A stretch of DNA of 64,000 nucleotides from CAVVYW01 sp963752605 (GCA_963752605.1 CAVVYW010000006.1:558001-622000), one strand, 5' to 3'. Positions 52,505 through 63,723 are shown, numbered from the stretch's first letter. Notes: generated by a model not told the origin, from the letters alone. Numbers and translations are program-made.

Positions 52505-53773
52505 GTGCTGAGCGTCACCGAGCTGGCATTCAAGACGGACACCGGGCGGCAGCGCAACGCCAACGAGGACTCCTACTTCGCCAAGGCGCCGGTATTCGCC
52601 GTCGCCGACGGGATGGGCGGCGCGCAGGCCGGCGAGGTGGCGTCCCGGATCGCAGCAGGCGCCTTCGAGCAGGGCGTCGACGACGAGACTCCGCCGGAGG
52701 GCCAGCTGCGGGAGATCGCCCAGGAGGCCAACCGGGAGATCCACGAGCTGGCCCAGAAGGACTCCTCCCGCGCTGGGATGGGCACGACCCTCACCTCGGC
52801 GCTCGTTCGCGACGATGAGGTCGCGCTGGCCCACGTTGGGGACAGCCGGGCCTACGTCCTCCGCGACGGCGAGCTGAAGCGCCTCACCAAGGACCACTCG
52901 CTGGTCGAGGAGCTCCGCCGCTCCGGCCGGCTCACCGACGAGCAGGCCGAGGAGCATCCACAGCGCTCGATCATCACGCGCGCTCTCGGGCCGGAGCCCA
53001 AGGTCAACGTGGACACGATGACCGTGCCGGCCAAGGACGGCGACGTCTTCCTGCTCTGCAGCGACGGGCTGACCACGATGGTCGGCGACGATCGGATCCG
53101 CGAGATCCTGCTCGAGGGCAAGAGCCTGCGCAGCGCCGTCGGCAAGCTGGTTGACGCCGCGAACTCCGGCGGCGGCCGGGACAACATCACGGCGGTCGCC
53201 TTCCAGCTGGGCGAGGGGGAGGAGGCCGCCACCGAGGACGCGACCCTGATCTCGCGCACCGCCGAGCAGGCAGGGCTCACCGGGGAGCGCGTGCGGGCGG
53301 CCGCCGACAGGCTGCGCGGTCAGGGGCCGATGCCCGCGCCCTCGCGGCGGCGCCGTGGAATCAAGATCGCCGCGATCGTCGCCAGCGCGCTGGTCCTGGT
53401 CGGCGGCTTCTTCCTCCTGGCCAGCCAGGTCTACTTCCTGGGCACGGACGACGAGGGGCGCGTCGCGCTCTACAAGGGCCTGCCCTACGACCTGCCCCTG
53501 GGCATCAACCTCTACTCGGAGGAGCGCACGATCGGCGTGCAGACCGCGGGCCTCTCCGAAGAGCGCCAGCAGGCGGTGACCGAGCACGAGCTGCGCAGCG
53601 AGGAGGACGCGACCGACCTGATTGAGGACATCGACCAGACGGAGGGTGCGGTCCCGCCGATTCCACCGGCCGTGCCCGCCCCGCTGACGCCGAAGCAGCA
53701 AGCCGCCAAGCGGGCGGCCAGGAAGCAGAACAAGTCGGCGGCCACAAAACCCGCCGCCGGATCAACGCCTTGA
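52505..53773 (+). CDS. pstP: PP2C-type serine/threonine phosphatase PstP
   Basis: PstP reverses phosphorylation by the Ser/Thr kinases. The 422-residue protein has the metal-binding PP2C motifs ANEDSYF, VADGMGGAQAGE, GTTLTSALV, HVGDSRAY, LCSDGLTTMV and GGRDNITAV. One membrane helix (IAAIVASALVLVGGFFLLA) and an extracytoplasmic tail follow. I start at GTG 52505 instead of TTG 52475, since the PP2C fold starts there. Its end overlaps rodA (TTGA). Confidence 0.93.
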   Translation: MLSVTELAFKTDTGRQRNANEDSYFAKAPVFAVADGMGGAQAGEVASRIAAGAFEQGVDDETPPEGQLREIAQEANREIHELAQKDSSRAGMGTTLTSALVRDDEVALAHVGDSRAYVLRDGELKRLTKDHSLVEELRRSGRLTDEQAEEHPQRSIITRALGPEPKVNVDTMTVPAKDGDVFLLCSDGLTTMVGDDRIREILLEGKSLRSAVGKLVDAANSGGGRDNITAVAFQLGEGEEAATEDATLISRTAEQAGLTGERVRAAADRLRGQGPMPAPSRRRRGIKIAAIVASALVLVGGFFLLASQVYFLGTDDEGRVALYKGLPYDLPLGINLYSEERTIGVQTAGLSEERQQAVTEHELRSEEDATDLIEDIDQTEGAVPPIPPAVPAPLTPKQQAAKRAARKQNKSAATKPAAGSTP

Positions 53774-55110
53774 GCGCGCGCAGCCGCGAGCTTTTCGCCC
53801 TGATCCCCGTCGGGCTGCTGGTCACGGCGGGCTTCACGGCGGTCTTCATCACCCAGTCCGAGCAGCTCGGGAACCTCAGCGTGCTCTACGGCGGGTACTT
53901 CCTCGCGCTCTGCGTGGCGGCGCACTTCGTGATCCGCGCGCGCCTCCCCGACGCCGACCCGTTCCTGTTCCCGCTGGTGGCCCTGCTGGCCGCCTTCGGG
54001 ATCGTGATGCTCTACAGGCTCGATGAGGAGCTCGCCCGCGACCAGGCGAACTGGTTCGTGCTGGGGCTGGTCCTGTTCTCGGTCACGATCTATTTCCTCC
54101 GCGACTACGAGGCACTCGAGCGCTACCGCTACCTGATCGCACTGGCCGGCATCGGGCTGCTGATGCTCCCGCGGGTTCCGGGGATCGGTCAGCAGACAAA
54201 TGACGCCTTCCTGGCGATCAAGTTCGGGTCGGTCACCTTCCAGCCGACCGAGCTGGCGAAGATCTGCATCGTCGTCTTCCTCGCCAGCTACCTGAACGAG
54301 CGCCGCGAGGTGCTGGTCGTGGGGGCGAGAAGCATCGCGGGGATCGTGCTGCCGCCGTTGAAGCACCTGGGGCCGCTGCTCGTGGTCTGGGGCGCGGCGA
54401 TGTTCATGCTGGTCTTCATCAGGGACCTCGGCAGCTCGTTGATGTTCTTCGGGGCCTTCCTGGCGATGATCTACGTCGCCACGGCGCGCATCTCGTTCGT
54501 GCTGGCGGGGATGCTCATGTTCGTCGTCGGCGCCTGGTTCTTCGCGAGCACGATCGGGCACGTGCAGGAGCGCTTCGACATCTGGCTTGACCCGTTCAAC
54601 GAGGCTCAGGGGAACGGCTTCCAGATCGCTCAGTCCCTGTTCGCCCAGGCGGACGGCGGGCTCTTCGGCCGGGGGCTGGGGGCGTCGCTGGTCCAGTTAC
54701 CCCAGGCATCGCCGAATTGCGTGGAGGACTTCCCGAACTGCGGGGCGATCCTGCCGGCCCCCCACACAGACGTGATCTACGCCGTGATCGTCAACGAGCT
54801 CGGCCTCTTCGGCGGCGGCGCCGTCGTCCTCATCTATGCGCTGATCGCCGAGCGGGGCTTCAAGACAGCGATCCTCGCCGAGGATGGGTTCTCGAAGCTG
54901 CTCGCGACCGGTCTGACGGCGATCCTCGCGCTGCAGGCGTTCGTGATCATCGGCGGCGTCACCCGGGTGATCCCGCTCACCGGCGTGACCCTTCCGTTCA
55001 TCAGCTACGGGGGCAGCTCGATCGTCGCGAACTTCATCCTGCTCGCGCTGCTGCTGCTGATCTCCGACAAGGCGCGCCGCCGGATGCGGCGAACGGAGGC
55101 CGAAGCGTGA
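53770..55110 (+). CDS. rodA: SEDS peptidoglycan polymerase RodA/FtsW
   Basis: The 446-residue protein has about ten membrane segments and SEDS motifs: FQPTELAKICIVVFLASYL, FIRDLGSSLMFFGAFLAMIY with the catalytic-loop Asp, and LPFISYGGSS near the end. SEDS proteins polymerise glycan strands from lipid II with a partner class B PBP, here the pbpA product. The TTG start overlaps the pstP stop. Location between pstP and pbpA is the actinobacterial arrangement. Confidence 0.94.
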   Translation: MSARSRELFALIPVGLLVTAGFTAVFITQSEQLGNLSVLYGGYFLALCVAAHFVIRARLPDADPFLFPLVALLAAFGIVMLYRLDEELARDQANWFVLGLVLFSVTIYFLRDYEALERYRYLIALAGIGLLMLPRVPGIGQQTNDAFLAIKFGSVTFQPTELAKICIVVFLASYLNERREVLVVGARSIAGIVLPPLKHLGPLLVVWGAAMFMLVFIRDLGSSLMFFGAFLAMIYVATARISFVLAGMLMFVVGAWFFASTIGHVQERFDIWLDPFNEAQGNGFQIAQSLFAQADGGLFGRGLGASLVQLPQASPNCVEDFPNCGAILPAPHTDVIYAVIVNELGLFGGGAVVLIYALIAERGFKTAILAEDGFSKLLATGLTAILALQAFVIIGGVTRVIPLTGVTLPFISYGGSSIVANFILLALLLLISDKARRRMRRTEAEA

Positions 55111-56561
55111 ACACGCAGATCGTCAAGCTCTTCAGCTTCATCCTGGTCCTGTACGCGCTGCTGTTCGCGTTCACCTCGTACTGGTCGATCTTCGATGCCG
55201 AGGACCTCGAGGCGAATACGGCCAACAAGCGCCCGCTGCTCGAGGAGGAGCGCATCGAGCGGGGCCAGATCCTCGCCCATGACGAGAAGACGGTGATCGC
55301 GAAGTCGAACCCGCGCGGGGAGGGCGACGCGCGCACCTTCATCAGGGAGTACCCCGAGGGAGACCTGTACGGGAACCCGATCGGCTACAGCTTCGTGCAG
55401 CGCGGCCGGGTCGGGACCGAGCTCGAGCACAACGACGAGCTGGTCGGCAACAAGACCGAGTTCCTCTCGATCCTCGACGAGCTCCAGGGCCGGGCTCAGG
55501 AGGGCTCGACCCTGGTCTCGTCGCTCGACCCAGAGGCCCAGCAGGCGGCGCTGGAGGGGCTGGGCGGCCAGAAGGGCTCCGTGGTGGCGATGGTGCCCTC
55601 GACGGGGGAGATCAGGGCGATGGTGAGCGTCCCCACCTATGACCCCAACGACGTTCCCCGAAACTTCTCGCAGCTGAACGCCGACCGGAACGCACCGCTG
55701 TTCAACCGGGCTACTCAGGCCGGCTACCAGCCGGGCTCGACGATGAAGGTGGTGACCGCGGCGGCGGCGCTCGACAGCGGCGAGTTCTCCGCCGACGACA
55801 CGGTCAGTGGCCAGTCGCCGAAGGAGATCTCCGGCGTCGCGCTCGAGAACGCCGGCGGCGAGAGCTTCGGCGACATCCCTCTGACCGAGGCGCTGACCAA
55901 CTCGGTCAACACGGTCTGGGCCGAGGTGGGCGAGGAGCTGGGGACCGACACGATGTACAAGTACATGGACCGCTTCGGGTTCAACGAGGAGCCCCCGCTC
56001 GACTACCCGGACTTCCAGCTGGCCGTCTCGGGGGAGTACGCGGACGGCAGGCTGCTCGACGCCGGCAGCGACCAGATCGACGTCGGCCGCATGGCGATCG
56101 GCCAGGACAAGCTGAACGTCACCCCGCTTCAGATGGCGATGGTCGCGTCGGCGGTGGCGAACGACGGTGAGCTGATGGCACCGCGGCTGTGGTCGAAGGT
56201 GATCGACACCGACGGCCGCGAGGACGAGCTGAGCCCGGACCGCCAGAGCCGGGTGATGAGCGAGGACAACGCCAACACGCTCACGGACATGATGAAGGAC
56301 GTGGTCAACGAGGGAACGGCCACGGAGGCCGCGCTGTCCGGGATCCAGGTGGCCGGCAAGACGGGAACGGCGGAGATCGACATCGCGAACAACGTCAACC
56401 AGGCCTGGTTCATCGGCTTCGCGCCGGCCGATGACCCGAAGATCGCGGTCTCCGTGACGATCGAGCGAACCAGCGGCTTCGGCGGGGTGGTCGCCGCCCC
56501 GATAGCCAAGTCCGTGATGGAGGTCCTGCTCAGCGAGAGCGATTCCGGGGAGGGGGAGTAG
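55107..56561 (+). CDS. pbpA: Class B penicillin-binding protein PbpA
   Basis: This 484-residue transpeptidase cross-links peptidoglycan. It has an N-terminal membrane helix (FSFILVLYALLFAFTSYWSIF), a dimerisation region (RPLLEEERIERGQIL), and the transpeptidase motifs PGSTMK with the nucleophilic Ser, TNSVNTVW and AGKTGTAE. The GTG start overlaps the rodA stop (GTGA) and the stop overlaps pknB (TAGTG). It would pair with RodA for elongation or septation. Confidence 0.95.
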   Translation: MNTQIVKLFSFILVLYALLFAFTSYWSIFDAEDLEANTANKRPLLEEERIERGQILAHDEKTVIAKSNPRGEGDARTFIREYPEGDLYGNPIGYSFVQRGRVGTELEHNDELVGNKTEFLSILDELQGRAQEGSTLVSSLDPEAQQAALEGLGGQKGSVVAMVPSTGEIRAMVSVPTYDPNDVPRNFSQLNADRNAPLFNRATQAGYQPGSTMKVVTAAAALDSGEFSADDTVSGQSPKEISGVALENAGGESFGDIPLTEALTNSVNTVWAEVGEELGTDTMYKYMDRFGFNEEPPLDYPDFQLAVSGEYADGRLLDAGSDQIDVGRMAIGQDKLNVTPLQMAMVASAVANDGELMAPRLWSKVIDTDGREDELSPDRQSRVMSEDNANTLTDMMKDVVNEGTATEAALSGIQVAGKTGTAEIDIANNVNQAWFIGFAPADDPKIAVSVTIERTSGFGGVVAAPIAKSVMEVLLSESDSGEGE

Positions 56562-58396
56562 TGGTCGACGTCAAGAAGGGGACGGTCGTGGACGAGCGCT
56601 ACCTGCTCGAGCGAAAGATCGGCTCCGGCGGCATGGCCGATGTCTGGCTGGCCTCAGACCAGGAGCTGGACCGCAAGGTCGCGATCAAGATCCTTCACGA
56701 CCGCTTCGCCCAGGACAAGGAGTTCGTGGAGCGGTTCCGGCGGGAGGCGCAGTCTGCGGCCGGGCTGCAGCACCCGAACGTGATCAGCATCTTCGACCGC
56801 GGCGAGCTCGACGGCACGTTCTTCATCGCAATGGAGTACGTGGAGGGTCCTCAGCTGAAAGAGCTCGTCAAGGGCGGCATGGGGGCCAAGGACGCGGTCG
56901 ACTTCGTCCGCCAGATCCTCAACGCGGCCCGCTTCGCCCACCGCAAGGGGATCGTGCACCGCGATCTGAAGCCTCAGAACGTCCTCATCGACGGGGAGGG
57001 GCGCGCCAGGGTCGCGGACTTCGGCATCGCGCGCGGGGAGAGCTCCGACATCACCGGGACCGGCTCGGTGATGGGCACCGCCCAGTACCTCTCGCCCGAG
57101 CAGGCCCAGGGCAAGGAGACAACGCCCCGCTCCGACATCTACTCGATCGGGGTGATCCTGTATGAGGCACTGACCGGCCGCGTGCCATTCCAGGCGGACA
57201 GCGCGGTGGCGGTCGCCCTGAAGCAGGTCTCGGAGGCGCCACGGCGACCGAGCGCGATCAACCCCAACGTGCCCCCGGCCCTCGACGCCGTCGTGATGCG
57301 GGCGCTCGCCAAGAACCCCGAGGCCCGCTTCAAGGACGCCGACGCCTTCCTCAAGGCGCTCGATGCGGCCGAGAGGGCGCCCGACCAGCCGCGGCCGGAG
57401 GACACCGCCGCCTTCGCTGCCGTCACGCCGGAGGGGGAGGACACCGCGGCCCGCCAGCCCGAACCGGAGGAGGAGGACCGCGACCGCGGTGCCGGGCGGT
57501 GGATCGCGATCGCGCTGCTCGTTGCCGCGGTTGCCGCCCTGGTGGCATTCGCCCTGACCAGGCCGGGCAGCACCGTCGTGCCCGACGTGGTCACCGCCTG
57601 CTCGCCGCCTGGATGCAACGTGGACGTCGCCAGGGAGAGGCTGGAGGCGGAGGGCCTGGAGGTGGACATCAAGCCGGTCCCCAACGCGGCCCCGCGCGAC
57701 ACCGTGCTCGAGCAGGACCCGCCGCCCGACGAGGAGGTGGAGGAGGGCTCGAGCGTGGTCCTCACCGTCAGCTCCGGCCCGGCGGTCGTCGAGATCCCGG
57801 ACGTGACCGGGCAGAGCCAGAAGGACGCCACCGAGACGCTCGAGGACGCCGGGCTCGAGGTGGCCACCAGCCTCGGCTTCTCCGAGGACATCCCCGAGGG
57901 GCGCGTGGTCGGCACGGAACCCGTGGCGGGGACCCAGATCCAGACCGGCACCGCGGTGACGCTGATCATCTCGAAGGGCTCGAACACGGTGGAGGTACCC
58001 GGCGTCGTCGGCCTGGACGACCAGGCCGCGCTCGACGCGCTCGACAGCGCCGAGTTGAGCGGCACGATCGTTCAGCGCGAGGACGACGCGCCGGCCGGCG
58101 AGGTGGTGGCCCAGAGCCCCACCACCGGCAAGGAGGTCAAGGTGGGATCGACCGTGACGATCTTCGTGTCGACCGGCTCGATCGTCGTCCCCGACGAGTT
58201 GGGGCAGACGCGCCGAGCCGCCGTGACGGCTCTGAAGAGGGCGGGCTTCGTCGTCTCGGTCTCGGAGGAGCCAACCGACGACCCGCTGGAGGTCGGCAAG
58301 GTGATCAACCAGTTCCCGCCCGGTGGCTCCCGTGGCCAGCGCGGGGACACCGTGTCGATCGTCGTGGGCGCGGCGCCGGCCACCACGCCGCCATGA
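56561..58396 (+). CDS. pknB: PASTA-domain serine/threonine protein kinase PknB
   Basis: The 611-residue kinase has a cytoplasmic kinase domain (residues 1-270: IGSGGMADVWLA, VAIKIL, HRDLKPQN, ADFGIAR, YLSPEQ). One membrane helix lies near 313-333, and four PASTA repeats occupy about 340-605, each with the pattern VPDV...A...L...G. PASTA domains bind peptidoglycan fragments or lipid II, so the kinase senses wall synthesis and phosphorylates targets read by FhaA/FhaB. Its stop overlaps the second ddl gene (ATGA). Confidence 0.96.
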   Translation: MVDVKKGTVVDERYLLERKIGSGGMADVWLASDQELDRKVAIKILHDRFAQDKEFVERFRREAQSAAGLQHPNVISIFDRGELDGTFFIAMEYVEGPQLKELVKGGMGAKDAVDFVRQILNAARFAHRKGIVHRDLKPQNVLIDGEGRARVADFGIARGESSDITGTGSVMGTAQYLSPEQAQGKETTPRSDIYSIGVILYEALTGRVPFQADSAVAVALKQVSEAPRRPSAINPNVPPALDAVVMRALAKNPEARFKDADAFLKALDAAERAPDQPRPEDTAAFAAVTPEGEDTAARQPEPEEEDRDRGAGRWIAIALLVAAVAALVAFALTRPGSTVVPDVVTACSPPGCNVDVARERLEAEGLEVDIKPVPNAAPRDTVLEQDPPPDEEVEEGSSVVLTVSSGPAVVEIPDVTGQSQKDATETLEDAGLEVATSLGFSEDIPEGRVVGTEPVAGTQIQTGTAVTLIISKGSNTVEVPGVVGLDDQAALDALDSAELSGTIVQREDDAPAGEVVAQSPTTGKEVKVGSTVTIFVSTGSIVVPDELGQTRRAAVTALKRAGFVVSVSEEPTDDPLEVGKVINQFPPGGSRGQRGDTVSIVVGAAPATTPP

Positions 58397-59359
58397 GGAT
58401 CGCCGTCCTCGGCGGCGGGATCTCCAGCGAGCACGAGGTCTCGCTGCGCTCGGCGGAGTCGGTGGCCGCGGGCCTCCGCGATGCCGGCCACGACGTGGTC
58501 GAGGTGACGATCGAGCGGGACGGGCGCTGGCGCGCCGCGGGGGAGTCCCTGGGTCTCACCCCGGCCGAGGGCCTGCTCGGCTGCGATGCCGCCTTCCCGG
58601 TTCTGCACGGCCCCGGCGGGGAGGACGGCAGCATCCAGGGCCTGCTCGAGGTGCTCGGGAGTCCCATACGTGGGTTCTGATGTGGAGGCCTCGGCGATCT
58701 GCATGGACAAGCTCGTCTTCAAGCAGCTGCTGGCCGGCGAGGAGGTGCCCCAAGTCGACTTCTGCGAGGCGGGCACCGACGGCTGGAAGGAGCGCGTCGC
58801 CACCTTCGGGCAGCCCGTCTGGGTGAAGCCGGCCAGGCTGGGTTCGAGCGTCGGCATCGCGCCGGCCGGCGCACCGCCGGAGGTGGAGCGGGCGGTCGAG
58901 GCGGCCCGGCGGCACGATCCCCGGGTGATCGTCGAGGCGCCCGCCCCGGGCAAGGAGGTGGAGTGCTCCCTCCTCGGCAACGAGGACCCTCACGCCTCGC
59001 CGCCGGGGGAGATCGTCACGAAGGGGTCGGATTGGTACGACTACGAGGCGAAGTACGCCGAGGGGGGGATGGAGCTGGTGGTCCCGGCCCGGATCTCGGA
59101 GACGGCGGCGGAGCGGGTCAGGGAGCTCGCCCGGCGGGTCTTCGTCCTCTGCGGGTGCAGCGGCCTCGCCCGCTGCGACTTCTTCGTCGACGGAGAGCGC
59201 GTGCTGGTGAACGAGCTCAACACGATCCCCGGCTTCACCGAGACCAGCGTCTACGGCAAGCTGCTCGAGGCCGACGGGATTCCCTACGCCGAGCTGTGCG
59301 ACCGGCTGGTGCAGCTCGCGCTCGAGCGCTACGAGCGCGCTCACTCGTACGAATTCTAA
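58393..59359 (+). CDS. D-alanine-D-alanine ligase, second copy, frameshifted
   Basis: From ATG 58393 the protein reads MRIAVLGGGISSEHEVSLRSA and HGPGGEDGSIQGLLEVLG, then the frame breaks at GGG 58657-58659. Removing one G restores VPYVGSDVEASAICMDKLVFK. The remaining ligase motifs follow (WVKPARLGSSVGI, DYEAKY, VNELNTIPGFTETSVY). The end is 59359. It overlaps pknB, making it the last gene of the wall-growth operon. It may be a sequence error; an intact ddl is at 29659. Confidence 0.88.
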
Positions 59360-59396
59360 GAGCGGCCGGGACTTGCCCCGACGTTGGCGCCCTGAC

Positions 59397-59434
59397 CCCG
59401 CATCCCCGCAGGGCGAAGCCCGAGGAGATGCGGG
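59397..59434 (+). repeat. Nested hairpin repeat, copy 3
   Basis: Outer stem CCCGCATC / GATGCGGG (8 bp) encloses CCCGCA, a GGGC-GAA-GCCC mini-hairpin and GAGGA. It sits between the convergent ddl copy and kinase genes. Core and layout equal copies 1 and 2, but outer and inner stems differ and remain paired. Confidence 0.75.
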
Positions 59435-59446
59435 CTGATGGCGAAG

Positions 59447-60910
59447 CTACTCCAGCAACCGGATATCGGAGATCTCCGCCACCTGGCCGCCCTCCCCCTC
59501 GGGAAGCTTGGTGAGCCACACCAGATAGAAGCGGGACGGCTCTGCGTCGGGGGTCTCGATCTTGGCCACCTCACCGGCGTCGCCGGCCCGGCCGATCACC
59601 TCCCACTCGTCGAGCGACTCGGGCGCCTCGTCCTGCCCTGGCGCCGAGCGGATCTCGACGTCCTCGCCGGGCTCTGCGAAGCGAACCTCGACCGCGCTCA
59701 CCTCGACCTGGTCGCCGGCATCCACGTAGAGCCCGACGCCGGGCTTCTCCAGCCCTACGTCGTAGCTCTCGGTGGCCCACGCGGTCCCGGTCGGGTTGCT
59801 GTCGATGGCCAGCGCGGCGTCCTCAGGGTGCTCGCCGTCGCCGCCGAACGGGTCGAAGTCCGTGGCCGCGTCGGCGCCCAGCCTGATCTCGGTCCCGCCG
59901 CCGCCGGGGTTGTCGCCGATGTCCCGCAGCCTGTCCCCGCCCAGCACCAGGGCGGCGACGATCAGGGCCACCCCGACGATTCCCATCGCGATCCCCGCCC
60001 TCGAGCGGCCGCCGGTCAGCTTTCGCCGCTCGCGCGGGACCGAGTCGAGCACGCTGGTCGCCTCGCCGCTGGTGCCGCCCCGGCGAGCCGCCTCGATGTC
60101 CAACGTCTGCTCCAGGTCGCGCACCATCTCGGCCACCGAGCCGTAGCGGTCCCGCGAGTCCTTCGCCGTGGCCCTCTCCACCACGGCGGCGATCGCCGCT
60201 GAGATCTCGGGCCGGCGCGCCTTGACGTCCGGGAGCGGCTGGTTAACGTGCTTCATCGCCACGCCGACCTGGGTCTCGGCCTGGAACGGAACGTCGCCGA
60301 CGAGCATCTCGTAGAGGACGACGCCGAGTGAATAGACGTCGGAGCGCTCGTCGACGTCCTCGCCCATCGCCTGCTCGGGCGAGACGTAGTCCGTGGTGCC
60401 GAGCACCCTGCCGGTTGCGGTCATTCCCTTCGACTCGAGCGAGCGCGCGATGCCGAAGTCGGTCACCTTGGCCCTGCCGTCGAGGTCGATCAGGACGTTC
60501 TGCGGCTTGACGTCCCGGTGCACCAGCTTGCGGCCGTGCGCGGCGATGAGTCCGCGGCCGATCTCGATCGCGTAGGCGACCGCCTCGTCCGAGGGAAGCT
60601 CTCCCTGCTGCTGGATCCGCCTCTTCAGGGTCTCTCCCTCGACGTACTCGAAGACGATGTACGGGCGGCCCCCGTCCTCGCCGGCGTCGATCACGCTGAC
60701 CAGGTTGGGGTGGGAGAGGCGCGCGGCGGCGCGGGCCTCGCGCCGGAACCGCTCGAGCTGGTCGGCCTCCTCGGAGATCTCCTGGTGCAGCAGCTTGACC
60801 GCGACCGGGCGGTCGAGGACCTCGTCGTGCGCGAGGTAGACGGTGGACATGCCACCCGACCCCAGCTTCGACCCGAGCCGGTAGCGGCCCGACAGGACTG
60901 TCACGTTCAC
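59447..60910 (-). CDS. Serine/threonine protein kinase with discoidin-like C-terminal domain
   Basis: The kinase domain spans about residues 1-260: LGSGGMSTVYLA, VAVKLL, HRDVKPQN, TDFGIAR and YVSPEQ. A juxtamembrane stretch and one membrane helix (GIAMGIVGVALIVAALVLGG) follow. The extracytoplasmic domain contains AALAIDSNPTGTAWATESY and GVGLYVDAGDQVEVSAVEVRFA, which resembles the discoidin-like domains of MurJ/MviN-type proteins. GTG 60910 is my start; a frame to 60964 adds no recognised sequence. It is convergent with the pknB-ddl operon. Confidence 0.9.
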   Translation of the reverse strand: MNVTVLSGRYRLGSKLGSGGMSTVYLAHDEVLDRPVAVKLLHQEISEEADQLERFRREARAAARLSHPNLVSVIDAGEDGGRPYIVFEYVEGETLKRRIQQQGELPSDEAVAYAIEIGRGLIAAHGRKLVHRDVKPQNVLIDLDGRAKVTDFGIARSLESKGMTATGRVLGTTDYVSPEQAMGEDVDERSDVYSLGVVLYEMLVGDVPFQAETQVGVAMKHVNQPLPDVKARRPEISAAIAAVVERATAKDSRDRYGSVAEMVRDLEQTLDIEAARRGGTSGEATSVLDSVPRERRKLTGGRSRAGIAMGIVGVALIVAALVLGGDRLRDIGDNPGGGGTEIRLGADAATDFDPFGGDGEHPEDAALAIDSNPTGTAWATESYDVGLEKPGVGLYVDAGDQVEVSAVEVRFAEPGEDVEIRSAPGQDEAPESLDEWEVIGRAGDAGEVAKIETPDAEPSRFYLVWLTKLPEGEGGQVAEISDIRLLE

Positions 60911-61010
60911 GTTCTCGATCTCTGCGCCCCTGGTGTCACTGGCTATTGTCGCCGCCCGCGCCAAGCGCGGCTGCGAGCATCCACCCGAATCATGCCTGCA
61001 GGATTCGCTT

Positions 61011-62006
<996 letters not shown>

Positions 62007-62010
<4 letters not shown>

Positions 62011-62960
62011 GGGAGCTCCTCGGGGACGGTGGGGCGTGACGGCTGACGATGCCCGTTCCTGCCGAGACCGATGGGCCTCCCGTTGGACTCGACCGGCACC
62101 CTCGCCTTCTGGCCTGCGGCCAGCCTTCGTCGTGCGAGGACCCCGAGGACCGCGGCCGCCAGCGCGGCGCGATAGGCCGCGTAGGGCCAGAGGCCGCTGT
62201 CCCGCTCGACGAGGCGAATCAGGTGCTGCGAGGCGAGGGTGGAGGCGAACGAGGTGGCGGTCCCGGCGACGAAGGCTTTTCGCTGCTCCGGCGGCAGTCC
62301 GCGCCTGCGCAGGCGAGCGCCCTTCAGCGCCGCCGCCGCGACGATCACTGGCAGCGCCACGGTCCGGGAGAGCAGGTTGGCGTGCTGCCGCGTGAAGCCG
62401 CGCCAGCGCGCCGCGGTGAGGGTGGCGCCGTTGCGCGAGATCCCGGGGACCAGCGCGGCGGCCTGCGCCAGGCCGAGGGCGAGCCCATCGGCGGCGTCGG
62501 CGCGGTCGCGCTTGCGGTTCTGGGGCCGGCGGTCGGCGAGGGCCATTGCCGCGGCGCCCACCAGGAGCCCGATCGCGGTCGGCAGCGGGCCCCCCAGGTG
62601 CCGCTCGATCGATCGCTCGAAGGCGAGGCCGAGCCCCGCGGCGGGTACCGATGACATTGCGAGCACGGTGGCCTTGCGGGAATCGAAGGAGCGCAGCTCC
62701 CCGGCGATCACGTCCCGCTGACCGACCAGAAGGGCGGCAGCTGCCCCGGCGTGCAGGGCCACCGCGAAGCTGTTTCGCAGCTCGGGATCGAGCCGGTCCC
62801 AGTCCCAGCGGGCCAGCCAGGGGATCAGGATCAGGTGGGCGGAGCTGGATACGGGCAGCAGCTCCGCGGGTCCCTGGACGGCCCCGAGCGCCATCGCGCG
62901 CGCGGGCGGGATCGCGCGCGCATGGCGTCCGGGGCCTGACCCGTCGAGGCTCCCGGCCAC
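62007..62960 (-). CDS. uppP: Undecaprenyl-diphosphatase UppP/BacA family
   Basis: The 317-residue membrane protein matches the BacA/UppP family, which dephosphorylates undecaprenyl diphosphate. Signature 1 reads GAVQGPAELLPVSSSAHLIL, where most members have GxxEGxTEFLPxSSTGHL. Signature 2 is LVPGISRNGATLTAARWRG, where PGTSRSGATI is usual. The catalytic Glu, His and Arg positions appear retained. The C-terminal 45 residues are a polar extension. It is six bases from the dedA gene and overlaps purM. Confidence 0.85.
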
Positions 62961-62966
62961 GCGGCG

Positions 62967-63635
62967 CTAGGCCTCGGTGGCCGGCTCGGCCTCGCCGCGA
63001 ACTTCCTCGGCCTGGGTTTCGGTCGCCGCTCCGCCTCGCCGGCGTCTGATCAGGAGATAGATCACCAGTCCGATGATGGCGGCTATGACGGCGTAATCGA
63101 AGTAGTGGAGCTTGTCGCGCCACTCCTCCCAGCGTGAGCCGACCTCCACCCCGATGATGCCGAGCGCCAGGACCCAGGGGATGCACCCCGCCGCCGTGTA
63201 GAGGGTGAAGCGCCAGAAGGGCATGTGGGCGGCTCCCGCCGGGGTCGAGATGAAGGTGCGGACGATCGGAAGCATCCGGGTGAAGAAGACCGTGACGGCG
63301 CCGTAGCGCTCGAACCAGCCCTCGACCCGCTCCATCTGCCTGGGGCTGACGTGGAAGACCTTGTGCCGCTCGAGCAGCTCCTCGCGGCCGTAGTAGCCGA
63401 TCGCATAGCCGGCCCAGGACCCGACGACGTTGCCGAGGACCCCTGCGGCGACGATCCCGAACAGCGTCAGATCGCCATCGTCGACCTTGAAGCCGGCGAA
63501 GAGCATGGTCGCCTCGCTCGGCATCGGGATGTTGGCGCTCTCGACCAGCATCAGCAGGAAGATGCCGAGGTAGCCGATCTCCCCGATCACGTCGACGCAG
63601 AACTCGACCAGCGGGTCAACGATGAAGTCGGTCAC
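62967..63635 (-). CDS. DedA family membrane protein
   Basis: The 222-residue protein has the DedA/SNARE-associated pattern. It shows GIFLLMLVESANIPMPSEATMLFAGF, GVLGNVVGSWAGYAIGYYGREEL, then FFTRMLPIVRTFISTPAGAAHMPFWRFTLYTAAG with the conserved Arg residues, and a C-terminal helix. Family members are linked to lipid flipping, including undecaprenyl phosphate recycling. That fits its neighbour uppP. The GTG start comes nine bases after TACCAT. Confidence 0.93.
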   Translation of the reverse strand: MTDFIVDPLVEFCVDVIGEIGYLGIFLLMLVESANIPMPSEATMLFAGFKVDDGDLTLFGIVAAGVLGNVVGSWAGYAIGYYGREELLERHKVFHVSPRQMERVEGWFERYGAVTVFFTRMLPIVRTFISTPAGAAHMPFWRFTLYTAAGCIPWVLALGIIGVEVGSRWEEWRDKLHYFDYAVIAAIIGLVIYLLIRRRRGGAATETQAEEVRGEAEPATEA

Positions 63636-63644
63636 GGACGGGGC

Positions 63645-63650
63645 ATGGTA
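63645..63650 (-). promoter_or_regulatory. -10-like hexamer TACCAT of dedA
   Basis: Minus-strand TACCAT (TANNNT) ends nine bases before GTG 63635 with no ribosome binding site between; this would drive dedA-uppP-purM. Confidence 0.4.
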
Positions 63651-63709
63651 GGTGGATGAATCTCCCCGTGCCGGACAGGCGAGTCCCCACTCACTCTGGG
63701 CGAGGCGTC

Positions 63710-63715
63710 TAGACT
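63710..63715 (+). promoter_or_regulatory. -10-like hexamer TAGACT
   Basis: TAGACT, identical to the jag -10, ends eight bases before GTG 63724 with no ribosome binding site in the gap. Confidence 0.45.
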
Positions 63716-63723
63716 CGCGCGGC